From positions 1 through 7,965 of the forward strand of contig JABGRG010000146.1 of NCBI GenBank assembly GCA_018648445.1: a stretch of 7,965 bases of DNA, written 5' to 3'. The translations under genes and the position numbers were made by a program. The stretch comes from Rhodospirillales bacterium (GTDB taxonomy: Bacteria; Pseudomonadota; Alphaproteobacteria; Rhodospirillales_A; JACZKS01). Of this stretch, positions 1 to 6,019 are shown one piece after another; within the stretch, counting starts at the first letter, position 1; every line of letters begins with the position of its first letter. The notes under the pieces were generated by a model. That model was not told the origin of the DNA, ran no database searches, and saw only the letters and a program-made list of their open reading frames with translations.

Positions 1-954
1 CAACAATCGGCCGTCACCGTCAACGGCGATATCGAAAGCTGGCAGTGGAAGGGAGAGCGTTCCTAAAGCGAGGGGCTCGTTATTCGTACCTCCAAAATAA
101 GTTCCGAAGTCGATGACTGGATCAATTGTCAATGCCGAACCATCCCGCCGACCTGCGATTTCGAAGCCTACGGCCAGCTTGCCCATTTTCTTGAAGTGCA
201 CGGAGACGGCTCGTGAATCTTTGCCAAGCGAATCAAAGGCACGCGGTGCCTGGTGGACAATATGTCTGCCGTTCGGAAGTGAGATCTTCAGTTCGCCCGA
301 TTTCGTAATCCTGACAGCGCGGGCATTCTGAAAGTTCATTCTTAAGGATTGGGGATCGCCTTTCGGGCCGATCTCAAAACGGTAGGAGAGTTGTCCCCGA
401 TCACTTGCGAGCACCATGTCCGTGGCCTTGTACAGCTCATTGTAGCGGAGAGCAGTAAAGACCGGGACATTTTGCCGCCAGGCGGAACGATCGGAACCCA
501 CATAATAATTCACTTTGACAGTGGACGGGCGCTCAGGCGTGATCGTCACGGATTTGTTAGCATCCGTGAAGGTCAAGTTGAGGGCGACGGATTTTCGTTC
601 AGTATATTCGCCCGTGGAGACCTTCCCCAATTTCCTGGCTTTCGTATCATCGGTTTCCCGGTCCGCGAGCACTGAGACCAGCCCGTCGGAAGATGCAATT
701 AGATCATAACCCGGACGGCGGACGACAAATTGCGCGCCGCGTTGACCCCGGTCTTCTATCTCCTCGAACAGAAATGGCAATTCCAATACCTCGGCACTGG
801 GAGGCGTCAATAATCCGAACGCAGGCGGTTTGGCCTTTGCGGGTTTGACTTCAGGCCGAGTTAGGGTGGATGTCTGGCCATCGCGCTGGCCCTCGCAGCC
901 AAGTACGAAAAGTACCAATACCGCCGATACGATCAGTGCTAGCCGAGCGCTCAT
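1..954 (-). CDS. Lipoprotein with DUF7948-like domain and start of SBBP beta-propeller (partial, 3' end off window)
   Basis: The frame is open from an ATG at 954-952 to the window edge, giving 318 residues with no stop, so the C-terminus is missing. A strong Shine-Dalgarno (GGGAGGGGAGC) directly precedes the ATG. Residues 1-20 form a lipoprotein signal: Arg4, a hydrophobic run, then lipobox V-L-G-C with Cys20 as the acylation site. A Pro/Ala/Lys-rich linker (about 31-55) follows. Residues about 145-285 resemble the domain that precedes SBBP repeats (DUF7948): the series VNYYVGSD..AWRQNVP, ALRYNELY..TDM, LSYRFEI.P..DP, GELKISLPNG and LTIDPVIDFGTYFGG occurs in the expected order. The final residues (FDIAVDGDGRLL) look like the first SBBP blade. 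Full-length relatives are usually far longer, with many blades. It is probably an outer-membrane-anchored or exposed lipoprotein; no enzymatic role is implied. Family recognition is from memory of the motif order. Confidence 0.8.
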   Translation of the reverse strand, partial: MSARLALIVSAVLVLFVLGCEGQRDGQTSTLTRPEVKPAKAKPPAFGLLTPPSAEVLELPFLFEEIEDRGQRGAQFVVRRPGYDLIASSDGLVSVLADRETDDTKARKLGKVSTGEYTERKSVALNLTFTDANKSVTITPERPSTVKVNYYVGSDRSAWRQNVPVFTALRYNELYKATDMVLASDRGQLSYRFEIGPKGDPQSLRMNFQNARAVRITKSGELKISLPNGRHIVHQAPRAFDSLGKDSRAVSVHFKKMGKLAVGFEIAGRRDGSALTIDPVIDFGTYFGGTNNEPLALGTLSLPLPAFDIAVDGDGRLL

Positions 955-1565
955 CGCTCCCCTCCCACATATGGTCCTTATTCTCAATGCGATCGATTGG
1001 CTACATACTCAACGGATCATTCTTGCCTAGACTAAGCGGATGGTAATCCTAGCAACCAATCCGACCATGCCCGTAATCATAGGCTTCTAAGACAATGCGG
1101 CCTAAAGCGTGGAGCACCCAACGTGCCGGTCTCATCCGCTCCCACAGGGCGTCAATCTACGTTGAAATCCCGCCACCATGGCGAAGAGTGTATCGGTCAG
1201 CGTCTAGGAAATCCATGCGCGATTTTGATTTGGCCAAATGTCCGGTCATGGCACTTCTCAAGCATGATCCAGACGGGTAGCTAATTTCCGTGACGGTATT
1301 GTCAGTTAGGTTGCGCGCTTGCTCTTGGTTCGCGGATCTGCCGGATGATCATTTTCTGAAATTGATGCGCCGGCACCTCCCAATGGAGGAAGAACCGCGT
1401 CGGCATGCCGATCCCGTCTCTCTGTTCATGTTTGTGCTGCAGAATTTGCGTCAAATCGATGTCCTGCTCGACGACCGCGAGCCAGGAACGGGCGATCGTT
1501 TCTCGCGCCGGCGCAAAATGATCGGACCACTAGCTTCGAGCGTTATTACGGTGACGTGTTGTCCT
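955..1565. other. Gene-poor stretch, probable degraded DNA
   Basis: No intact gene is supported here. The left end (955-about 1060) must carry the promoter of the minus-strand lipoprotein gene, but no convincing -35/-10 pair is visible. Between about 1290 and 1597 the plus strand has codon-like composition that would need a one-base frame change near the AAAA run at 1515-1518 to stay open; this is listed separately as a possible remnant. No tRNA, repeat array or insertion sequence ends were recognised. Confidence 0.5.
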
Positions 1566-1597
1566 TCACCGATAGACCCGTAGACCGACGCCGGTGA
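1290..1597 (+). pseudogene. Possible frameshifted coding remnant, unknown family
   Basis: The first frame is open from 1290 and reads a plausible soluble protein (for example LFMFVLQNLRQIDVLLDD in its middle) with GC-leaning third positions. After the AAAA run at 1515-1518 the coding-like signal moves to another frame, which reads ERYYGDVLSFTDRPVDRRR and stops at 1595-1597. The original frame instead gives low-quality sequence and stops at 1581-1583. One inserted or deleted base would join the two. An in-frame stop at 1278-1280 and the lack of a clear ribosome binding site argue against an intact gene. I recognise no family. The last 32 nt overlap the opposite-strand remnant ending at 1566, so both cannot be full ancestral ends. 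Chance ORF is a real alternative. Confidence 0.22.
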
Positions 1598-1962
1598 AGC
1601 GAATTCTCGGGTTGTTGCCGTCTGGCGGCGGAGAGGTATTGATGGCCGTAAAAGTCATCGTAAACCCCTCATTCACATTTATCGCATTTCCTGTCTGGGC
1701 CGTAACTGCCGACGTCAGATGAAGAAAACTAGCCATATTGCGCCAGACACCTTCGGGCAGGGGCGGGAAAGTCTTCCAGCGGCGTCGCCTGACCATCGAG
1801 ATTGACAAATGCCAGATTGAGAAAGGTGACGCAGCGAGCCTCGCGCAAACCAAGTTTCGGAGGCTCGAATTCGGGAACGTCGTTGACGTGGATGCCGCCC
1901 AGGTTTGGGGTGGCGATCAGGCGGCCCGATAGGTCGAACGTCCCAGCAGTGCTATCGGCAGC
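1566..1962 (-). pseudogene. Frameshifted C-terminal remnant of an unknown protein
   Basis: Two overlapping minus-strand frames read as one protein if a single base is removed from the CCC/CCCC tract near 1765. The upstream frame contains SGRLIATPNLGGIHVNDVPE, then LNLAFVNLDGQATPLEDFP. The downstream frame continues with LPEGVWRNMASFLHLTSAV, then VNEGFTMTFTAINTSPPP, and ends in RFTGVGLRVYR before a TGA at 1568-1566. The upstream frame itself ends in a stop at 1731-1729 after meaningless sequence. The 5' end of this gene is gone: upstream of about 1960-2000 the strand is methyltransferase sequence in a different frame. I do not recognise the family. It could be a real frameshift mutation or a sequencing/assembly error in a GC homopolymer; the loss of the 5' end is independent of that. 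Confidence 0.4.
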
Positions 1963-2167
1963 TGATATGGGACACGTCTCTCTTTTTATCGTCAAACAGC
2001 CGCACAACAATACCGGTGCCGCAAGCAGCGTCCAGTACGCGATCCGATCTTGTAAAGGACAGGTGATCCAACATCGCGTTCCCGATAGGTAATGGGCCGA
2101 CTGGCACGGCATATTTCTCGTAAATCTCAGCTGCGTTGTCTGCCAGCTGGTACTGTGTATTAGCCAT
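1952..2167 (-). pseudogene. Truncated class I SAM-dependent methyltransferase (N-terminal stump)
   Basis: The ATG at 2167-2165 has a GAGG just upstream and the frame runs 71 residues. The sequence starts MANTQYQLADNAAEIYEKYA and reaches SAM-binding motif I, DRVLDAACGTGIVVRL, at about residues 42-57. This N-terminus is typical of methyltransferases with the Methyltransf_11/25 fold, which are usually 200-280 residues long. Here all later motifs (the acidic residue after beta-2, motifs II and III) are absent, because the sequence changes to an unrelated tail (DVSHISCR) and stops at 1954-1952. The stump cannot form a complete Rossmann-like fold and is very probably inactive. The downstream minus-strand sequence belongs to another protein in another frame, so a deletion joining two genes is the simplest explanation. 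Confidence 0.7.
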
Positions 2168-2170
2168 GCC

Positions 2171-2356
2171 TCATTGGCCCTTTAGAAAAGTCTCCAAATT
2201 AGCCCGTCTCCAGCATACAGCAAGCGACCCGTTATGTCGGCTCATGGCACAAGGGTGCCTTGCGCAGCACTGGGCTCTTTTCCGCTCGTCATCCGAGAGC
2301 GAGCCAAGCTCAAATTTATAGCCGCCGCCGAAGATGGAGTGGTAATGGACGTGCAG
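2171..2356 (-). other. Short open frame without a clear start, possible gene 3' end
   Basis: A minus-strand frame is open from 2356 (after a TAA at 2359-2357) to a TGA at 2173-2171, which lies 3 nt ahead of the methyltransferase ATG. The first part reads HVHYHSIFGGGYKFELGSLS and looks protein-like; the later part is Cys/Arg-rich and less convincing. There is no ATG near the beginning (the first is at about codon 38) and no ribosome binding site, so it is not callable as a gene. It may be the surviving 3' end of another decayed gene, or chance. The rest of the 2172-2367 gap shows nothing else. Confidence 0.15.
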
Positions 2357-2367
2357 TTAGGGGTCTT

Positions 2368-3099
2368 TTATTCGATTGTTGATTTTGGTTCGGACGATTG
2401 GAGCAGATCTAACGTCTCGTCGGTTTGACGGACAAAACCATAAGCCCCGGTTAGGGACAGGGTTGATGCATCCTGCAATTCTTGTGAAAAGGCTGCGGTG
2501 GCGTCATCCACGAGAATAACCCGATAGCCCCTGTCCGCCGCCCCACGCATTGTTGTTTCAACACAGCGGTTGGTCACGACGCCAACAAGAACGATGGTCG
2601 CGATCCCCATGTTTCGTAATGTCGCATCCAATCCGGTCGAACTGAACGCACCGTATGTGGTTTTGTTTATCACTACGTCGTCCGCTGACGGCTCCAAGTC
2701 ATCTACGATACGCGCCCAAGGGTCTGTCTTGGCGGGAAGGGAATGTTCGCCGATCTTTTCTTGCGCTTCTGCATTCATGCGTTTGAATGGAAGCGACCAA
2801 TCCTTCCCGTCTTGGCTCTCGGAGGCAACTGTCGTGAAGATCACCCGCTGCCTAGCGGCCCGAAATGCACCCAATAGCCGCTGGATATTGGGAACAACCA
2901 TGGACGTGGACCGGTCTTGAAAATATTCACCCAGGCCTTCCGCCCGTCGTTCCATCATTCGAGAGAACGGAGACTGCGGGTTTAGGAAATACTCTTGCAT
3001 GTCGATAATCAGCAGAGCCGTCGTCGCTAAATCAATTTCTATTGGCGCACCATTCAATTTGCGTTGTGCCGCGATGAACCTTTCATGGGCCGAAGTCAT
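2368..3099 (-). CDS. Isochorismatase-family cysteine hydrolase
   Basis: This 243-residue protein fits the isochorismatase-like hydrolase fold (cysteine hydrolases of amides and related compounds, including nicotinamidase, N-carbamoylsarcosine amidase and biuret hydrolase relatives). The catalytic triad is visible: Asp33 in ALLIIDMQ, Lys146 in VINKTTYGAF, and Cys179 in VGVVTNRCVETTMRGAADRGY-like context (residues 172-192), with the usual Val-Thr pair before the nucleophile. Length is normal to slightly long; residues 1-24 are an N-terminal extension. AAGGA lies 7 nt upstream of the ATG. It is the last gene of the same-direction group 5652-2368, 108 nt after the GFA-like gene, so co-transcription is possible but not shown. 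It is a cytosolic enzyme. Members of this family differ widely in substrate, and true isochorismatase activity is unlikely given the absence of siderophore genes. An amide or carbamoyl substrate is the safer guess. Confidence 0.9.
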   Translation of the reverse strand: MTSAHERFIAAQRKLNGAPIEIDLATTALLIIDMQEYFLNPQSPFSRMMERRAEGLGEYFQDRSTSMVVPNIQRLLGAFRAARQRVIFTTVASESQDGKDWSLPFKRMNAEAQEKIGEHSLPAKTDPWARIVDDLEPSADDVVINKTTYGAFSSTGLDATLRNMGIATIVLVGVVTNRCVETTMRGAADRGYRVILVDDATAAFSQELQDASTLSLTGAYGFVRQTDETLDLLQSSEPKSTIE

Positions 3100-3152
3100 A
3101 ATATTTCCTTCAAGAATTGGTCATGATTTTCTTGTCACAAATGTAGCAAGAA

Positions 3153-3177
3153 TCTGCATGCATGACCTGCTGCATGC
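3153..3177. promoter_or_regulatory. TGCATGC-rich motif upstream of the isochorismatase-family gene
   Basis: Within the 108-nt gap before the gene starting at 3099 there are two copies of TGCATGC (3155-3161 and 3171-3177), the first part of the perfect 8-nt palindrome TGCATGCA. They lie about 55-80 nt upstream of the ATG, where an operator could sit. A further TGCATGC occurs at 5678-5684, about 25 nt upstream of the hydrolase gene start at 5652. The motif is short and can arise by chance. No regulator gene is present in the window, so the regulatory role is only a suggestion. Confidence 0.2.
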
Positions 3178-3207
3178 TTTCGCCGAAATCGCGAGCCCAG
3201 TTAGTTG

Positions 3208-3621
3208 TTACGCGCGGCCCTTTGGATAGCTTTCGACGGTGGGGCCGATATGCGCCCACGACACCTTGCTGTCGGTATAGATTTCAATATTCGGTTCGAA
3301 CAACTCCGGCTCGTCGACACTACCCGCCTTGATCATGACAATATCGGGCCAGACATCGGGATAGGTGAACAGCGGGGAACCACAAGTCGGGCAAAACATC
3401 CGTGTAATCCCGCGACCACTATCAGCCTCTTTGCGAAAGCTCTTCGGTTCGCCCTTAAGCACCGTGACGGCATCCTTTGAGACGCCAAGACCGACATGAA
3501 AGGCGCTGCCGCTGCCGCGTCGGCAATCCTCACAGTGGCAATAATAGGTCATGCCTGGCTCGGCTTCGCATCGATATCGCACCCCGCCACACATGCAACC
3601 GCCTTCAAAAGGTGTTGGCAT
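3208..3621 (-). CDS. GFA (glutathione-dependent formaldehyde-activating)/CENP-V family zinc protein
   Basis: The protein is 137 residues from the ATG at 3621. That start is chosen because GGAGGAGG lies directly before it and because the GFA domain begins a few residues later; an upstream in-frame ATG at 3699 would add 26 non-conserved residues. The zinc-binding cysteines are all present: Cys9 and Cys11 (GGCMCGGVRY), Cys18, Cys28-x-Cys30-x2-Cys33 (CHCEDCRRGSG) and Cys77-x2-Cys80 (FCPTCGSPLF). The length is typical. The family takes its name from Gfa of Paracoccus denitrificans, which was linked to S-hydroxymethylglutathione formation, but most members have no known substrate and the catalytic role even of Gfa has been questioned. 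Its place between an oxygenase and a hydrolase is compatible with handling a reactive aldehyde or thiol adduct; that is inference. Confidence 0.9.
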   Translation of the reverse strand: MPTPFEGGCMCGGVRYRCEAEPGMTYYCHCEDCRRGSGSAFHVGLGVSKDAVTVLKGEPKSFRKEADSGRGITRMFCPTCGSPLFTYPDVWPDIVMIKAGSVDEPELFEPNIEIYTDSKVSWAHIGPTVESYPKGRA

Positions 3622-3766
3622 TTCCTCCTCCAGAAGCTTTGTTGTTATTGGTGCGTTTTTACCATAACACAACATGCCATGTATTTCTGCAATTGGCACG
3701 AAGCGGACTAAAGTGGTGCGGTTGCCTGCTTCCGCTATTGCTTCAGCTTCGAGCTAAACTAATCGG

Positions 3767-3803
3767 AAAGGCGAACCTTTGCGGAGGGCCGACGGCGGTC
3801 CTC
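3767..3803 (-). terminator. Possible weak terminator or processing hairpins after the oxygenase gene
   Basis: Read on the minus strand, two inverted repeats follow the oxygenase stop codon (3804-3802). The first has arms 3803-3797 and 3790-3784 (7 bp with one mismatch, 6-nt loop). The second is AAAGG-UUCG-CCUUU at 3780-3767 with a UUCG loop. No uridine tract follows, so a classic intrinsic terminator is not supported. The structure may instead slow polymerase or protect the 3' end of the upstream two-gene transcript. The 180-nt gap to the next gene (start 3621) fits a transcript boundary here. Confidence 0.25.
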
Positions 3804-4758
3804 AAGCAAAGGACGACGGCAATGACTTCTCTCCGTCACGATAATTGGCGTTCATGAACCAATCACGGTATTCAGCGTAGGTGATGGGCGGATACTTCGG
3901 TGGATTATTCGCGCCTTGGCACGTCGGCAAGCAGGACATTTCGTATTCCAGATTTGGACTGTAAAAAAAAACGGTGGCGTAACGGTCGATGTTGGTTTCA
4001 TTGATCGCCATGTGTTGGGTCGACAGGAAGCGGTCATTGGTCCAGCGTTTCAGCATATCGCCAGAGTTGATGAAAAAACCTTGCTCAACCCGTGGCGCAG
4101 CCAGCCAGTCGCTGTCTGGTGGGCGAATATGCAATCCCATAACATCTGACTGCGGTAAGATAGTTAGAAAACCCGCGTCAGTGTGCGGCGCGATGCCGAA
4201 TTGATTTTCGGCGCGCTGTTCAGGCGGATAATGGGACAGGCGCAAACTGGCCTGGGCCCAGCGAAAGGCATCATCGAAATAGTCTTCTGGTAGATCCAAG
4301 GCCTGGGCGTAAAGCGGCAACAACCTGCGCCCAAGATCCTCCATCAGACTGTAGTAGGCGGACAACGTTTCCTTGAAGCCCGGCATATCGTCAGGCCACT
4401 GGTTTGGGCTTTTGAATGCCTTGGCGCGGGGCGATTGAATGTTAGCGGGCACGCCGTCCCGTTCCATGAAATAGGCCGCGTTTAGATCACCCTTGTCATT
4501 GACGTTTAAGTCCGAAGTGCGAATGGTGTTATCGGATTGCGCCAGATAGCCAGCGAAAGACGCATTGAAGGCATCGTCCATCTTCTTGGCCAGCGGTCGG
4601 GCATGATAGCGCCGACTGGCATCAACGATTTCCTCCACTCGTGCCCAATCAACACCGTGATTGACGACGGCGAAAAAACCCACTTCTTCTAAAGCACGCT
4701 GCAATCCAGTCACGAGGAGGTCGTTCGAATGCGCGAGGTCAAGTATCGGGAAGTTCAT
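3802..4758 (-). CDS. IPNS-like Fe(II)/2-oxoglutarate-dependent oxygenase
   Basis: This 318-residue enzyme belongs to the isopenicillin N synthase/flavanone dioxygenase-like branch. The N-terminal DIOX_N region has FPILDLA and GFFAVVNHGV. The catalytic jelly-roll (about 170-275) carries the iron facial triad His192-x-Asp194 (APHTDAGFLTIL) and His249 (STQHMAINE), plus Arg259 for the 2-oxoglutarate carboxylate. The usual R-x-S is R-Y-A here (Ala261 in DRYATVFFYSPN). GDMLKRWTNDRF before His249 is typical. The ATG at 4758 is preferred over the adjacent TTG at 4761: AGGA sits about 8 nt upstream and the homologous start MNFPILDL follows. Only 12 nt separate it from the stop of the upstream dienelactone hydrolase-like gene, so the two are surely co-transcribed. 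Probable reaction: oxidation (hydroxylation, desaturation or cyclisation) of a small molecule with 2-oxoglutarate and O2; the substrate is unknown. It is not EctD, which belongs to the PhyH family. Confidence 0.9.
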   Translation of the reverse strand: MNFPILDLAHSNDLLVTGLQRALEEVGFFAVVNHGVDWARVEEIVDASRRYHARPLAKKMDDAFNASFAGYLAQSDNTIRTSDLNVNDKGDLNAAYFMERDGVPANIQSPRAKAFKSPNQWPDDMPGFKETLSAYYSLMEDLGRRLLPLYAQALDLPEDYFDDAFRWAQASLRLSHYPPEQRAENQFGIAPHTDAGFLTILPQSDVMGLHIRPPDSDWLAAPRVEQGFFINSGDMLKRWTNDRFLSTQHMAINETNIDRYATVFFYSPNLEYEMSCLPTCQGANNPPKYPPITYAEYRDWFMNANYRDGEKSLPSSFA

Positions 4759-4770
4759 CAAACGTCCTCT

Positions 4771-5652
4771 TTATGAAAGGTGTTGCTTGAAAAAGGCCAT
4801 TGTGCGCGCCCAGGCGATCTTGGCTTGCGCCTCGTTGAACCTCGGGGTCGAATTGTTGTGGAAGCCGTGACGGGTGCCTTCATACGTGTGCATCTCGAAA
4901 TCCGCCTTATTGGCCTCCAATGCCTCCCGATAGTCCTTCCGCATGGCGTTGATGCGAGGGTCGTCCTCCGCGTACTGAATAAGCAACGGCGCCCTAATCT
5001 TGGCGACACCTTCAATCGCGGGCGCACGTCCGTAGAAAGGCACGCCCGCATTCAGGTCCGATCCCATGGCAACAGCCAGAGCATTGATCACCCCACCGCC
5101 GTAACAGAATCCGGTGGCGCCTAGCTTGCCGGTCGAAAGCGCGTGGCCTTTCAGGAACCTGGCGCTATTCGAAAGATCCGTGAACAGTTTGCCCTTTTCG
5201 AGGGACCGCTGCATGACCTTGCCGTCATCGTCATTACCTGGATAGCCGCCGATGGGCCAAAGACCATCGGGTGCGAGGGCAAGAAACCCCTCGACGGCGG
5301 CGCGTCGGGCGACATCTTCGATATGCGGGTTCAGTCCCCGGTTCTCATGGACGACAAGGATTGCAGGGAAGGGACCTTTGCCAGACGGCTGCACCATGTA
5401 GCCCTTCATCTTGCCGGACGTGCCGCCTGGCGACTCATACTCGACGTAGTGTGCTTTGATCCGTTGGTCGGTAAAGGAAATGGTGTGGGCTTCGGCATAG
5501 CGCGGCAACAAGGCCTCCGCCATCGCAAGGGCCGATCCGCCCACAACCGCAATTGCCGATGCCCGGTTCAGGAATTCCCGTCGGTTCATCTCGCCATGGC
5601 AATAGACGTTGTACAAATCATAGATGCGGGGATCGATCAAATCATCGGTCAT
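4771..5652 (-). CDS. Dienelactone hydrolase family protein with Tat signal
   Basis: The protein has 293 residues. GGGAG lies 7 nt before the ATG at 5652. Residues 22-55 look like a twin-arginine signal (MNRREFLNR, then a mildly hydrophobic Ala/Gly-rich stretch ending at AEA-H), which places the enzyme in the periplasm; the 21 residues ahead of it are common in this subfamily. The alpha/beta-hydrolase domain starts near residue 65. Catalytic residues visible are Glu103 (VVHENRGL), nucleophile Cys183 (GATGFCYGGG), Asp230 or Asp231 (QYAEDDPRI) and His262 (GTRHGFHN), the Cys-Asp-His arrangement of dienelactone hydrolases. Family members hydrolyse lactones and esters; clc-type enzymes act on dienelactones from chloroaromatic degradation, but no such genes are nearby. 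It is the first gene of the minus-strand group and its operon partner is the 2OG oxygenase 12 nt downstream. The native substrate is unknown. Confidence 0.9.
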   Translation of the reverse strand: MTDDLIDPRIYDLYNVYCHGEMNRREFLNRASAIAVVGGSALAMAEALLPRYAEAHTISFTDQRIKAHYVEYESPGGTSGKMKGYMVQPSGKGPFPAILVVHENRGLNPHIEDVARRAAVEGFLALAPDGLWPIGGYPGNDDDGKVMQRSLEKGKLFTDLSNSARFLKGHALSTGKLGATGFCYGGGVINALAVAMGSDLNAGVPFYGRAPAIEGVAKIRAPLLIQYAEDDPRINAMRKDYREALEANKADFEMHTYEGTRHGFHNNSTPRFNEAQAKIAWARTMAFFKQHLS

Positions 5653-6019
5653 TCTGATCTCCCGTCATGAAGGGCCTGCATGCCTGCACCACTCCATTTC
5701 CCATCCCCTTTGCCAAAGCCGAAGTTTAGCGGCGCGGTCCGGCGGAATCTATCGGTATCATGTACGCGGCCGAATCGCGGCTATTGTCACTTATCGACGG
5801 TATTGGCCTCGATTCGCCATTTCCGCAATGCCCTCGTTAGCGACCATTGTCTCTTGCGCAAGGACGTTTCCTCTAATTTTCGGAAGGCATATCGGCAATA
5901 TTAAGATGTGCGCATGCGCCATCGTACCGCGATAGCAGCTTTTCTGCGCCGGAGATTAAACGGGCTGTCTCATAGTCGTCGCCCACAACCGCCCGAACTG
6001 CGTCCATCGATTCAACAAT
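5653..6019. other. Non-coding gap upstream of the hydrolase operon
   Basis: This 367-nt stretch separates the minus-strand operon starting at 5652 from plus-strand coding sequence starting at about 6020. It should contain the promoter of the hydrolase/oxygenase operon. A possible but weak -35 (TTGGCA on the minus strand, near 5710) has no good -10 partner. TGCATGC occurs at 5678-5684. Plus-strand open frames here lack ribosome binding sites and good codon composition. From 5960 to 6019 the plus-strand frame of the next entry is already open but has no start codon. Confidence 0.4.

Noticed and set aside
1729..2112. 127-codon minus-strand frame taken as a single gene
   Set aside because: Its first part is the methyltransferase read out of frame and its last part is past a frameshift; only the middle belongs to a coherent protein.
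3622..3699. Longer start for the GFA-like gene at 3699
   Set aside because: The extra 26 residues are not part of the family, and the ATG at 3621 has a near-perfect Shine-Dalgarno right before it.
3802..4758. Ectoine hydroxylase EctD as identity of the 2OG oxygenase, which would make an ectoine operon with the EctC-like gene
   Set aside because: The protein has the DIOX_N plus 2OG-FeII_Oxy layout of IPNS-like enzymes, not the PhyH-type EctD sequence, and lies in another operon on the opposite strand.
4759..4761. TTG start codon for the oxygenase
   Set aside because: The adjacent ATG at 4758 has better spacing to the AGGA and needs no rare start.
5143..5670. Long plus-strand open frame (175 codons) opposite the dienelactone hydrolase gene
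   Set aside because: The minus strand encodes a complete hydrolase with catalytic residues; the plus-strand reading has no recognisable features or ribosome binding site.
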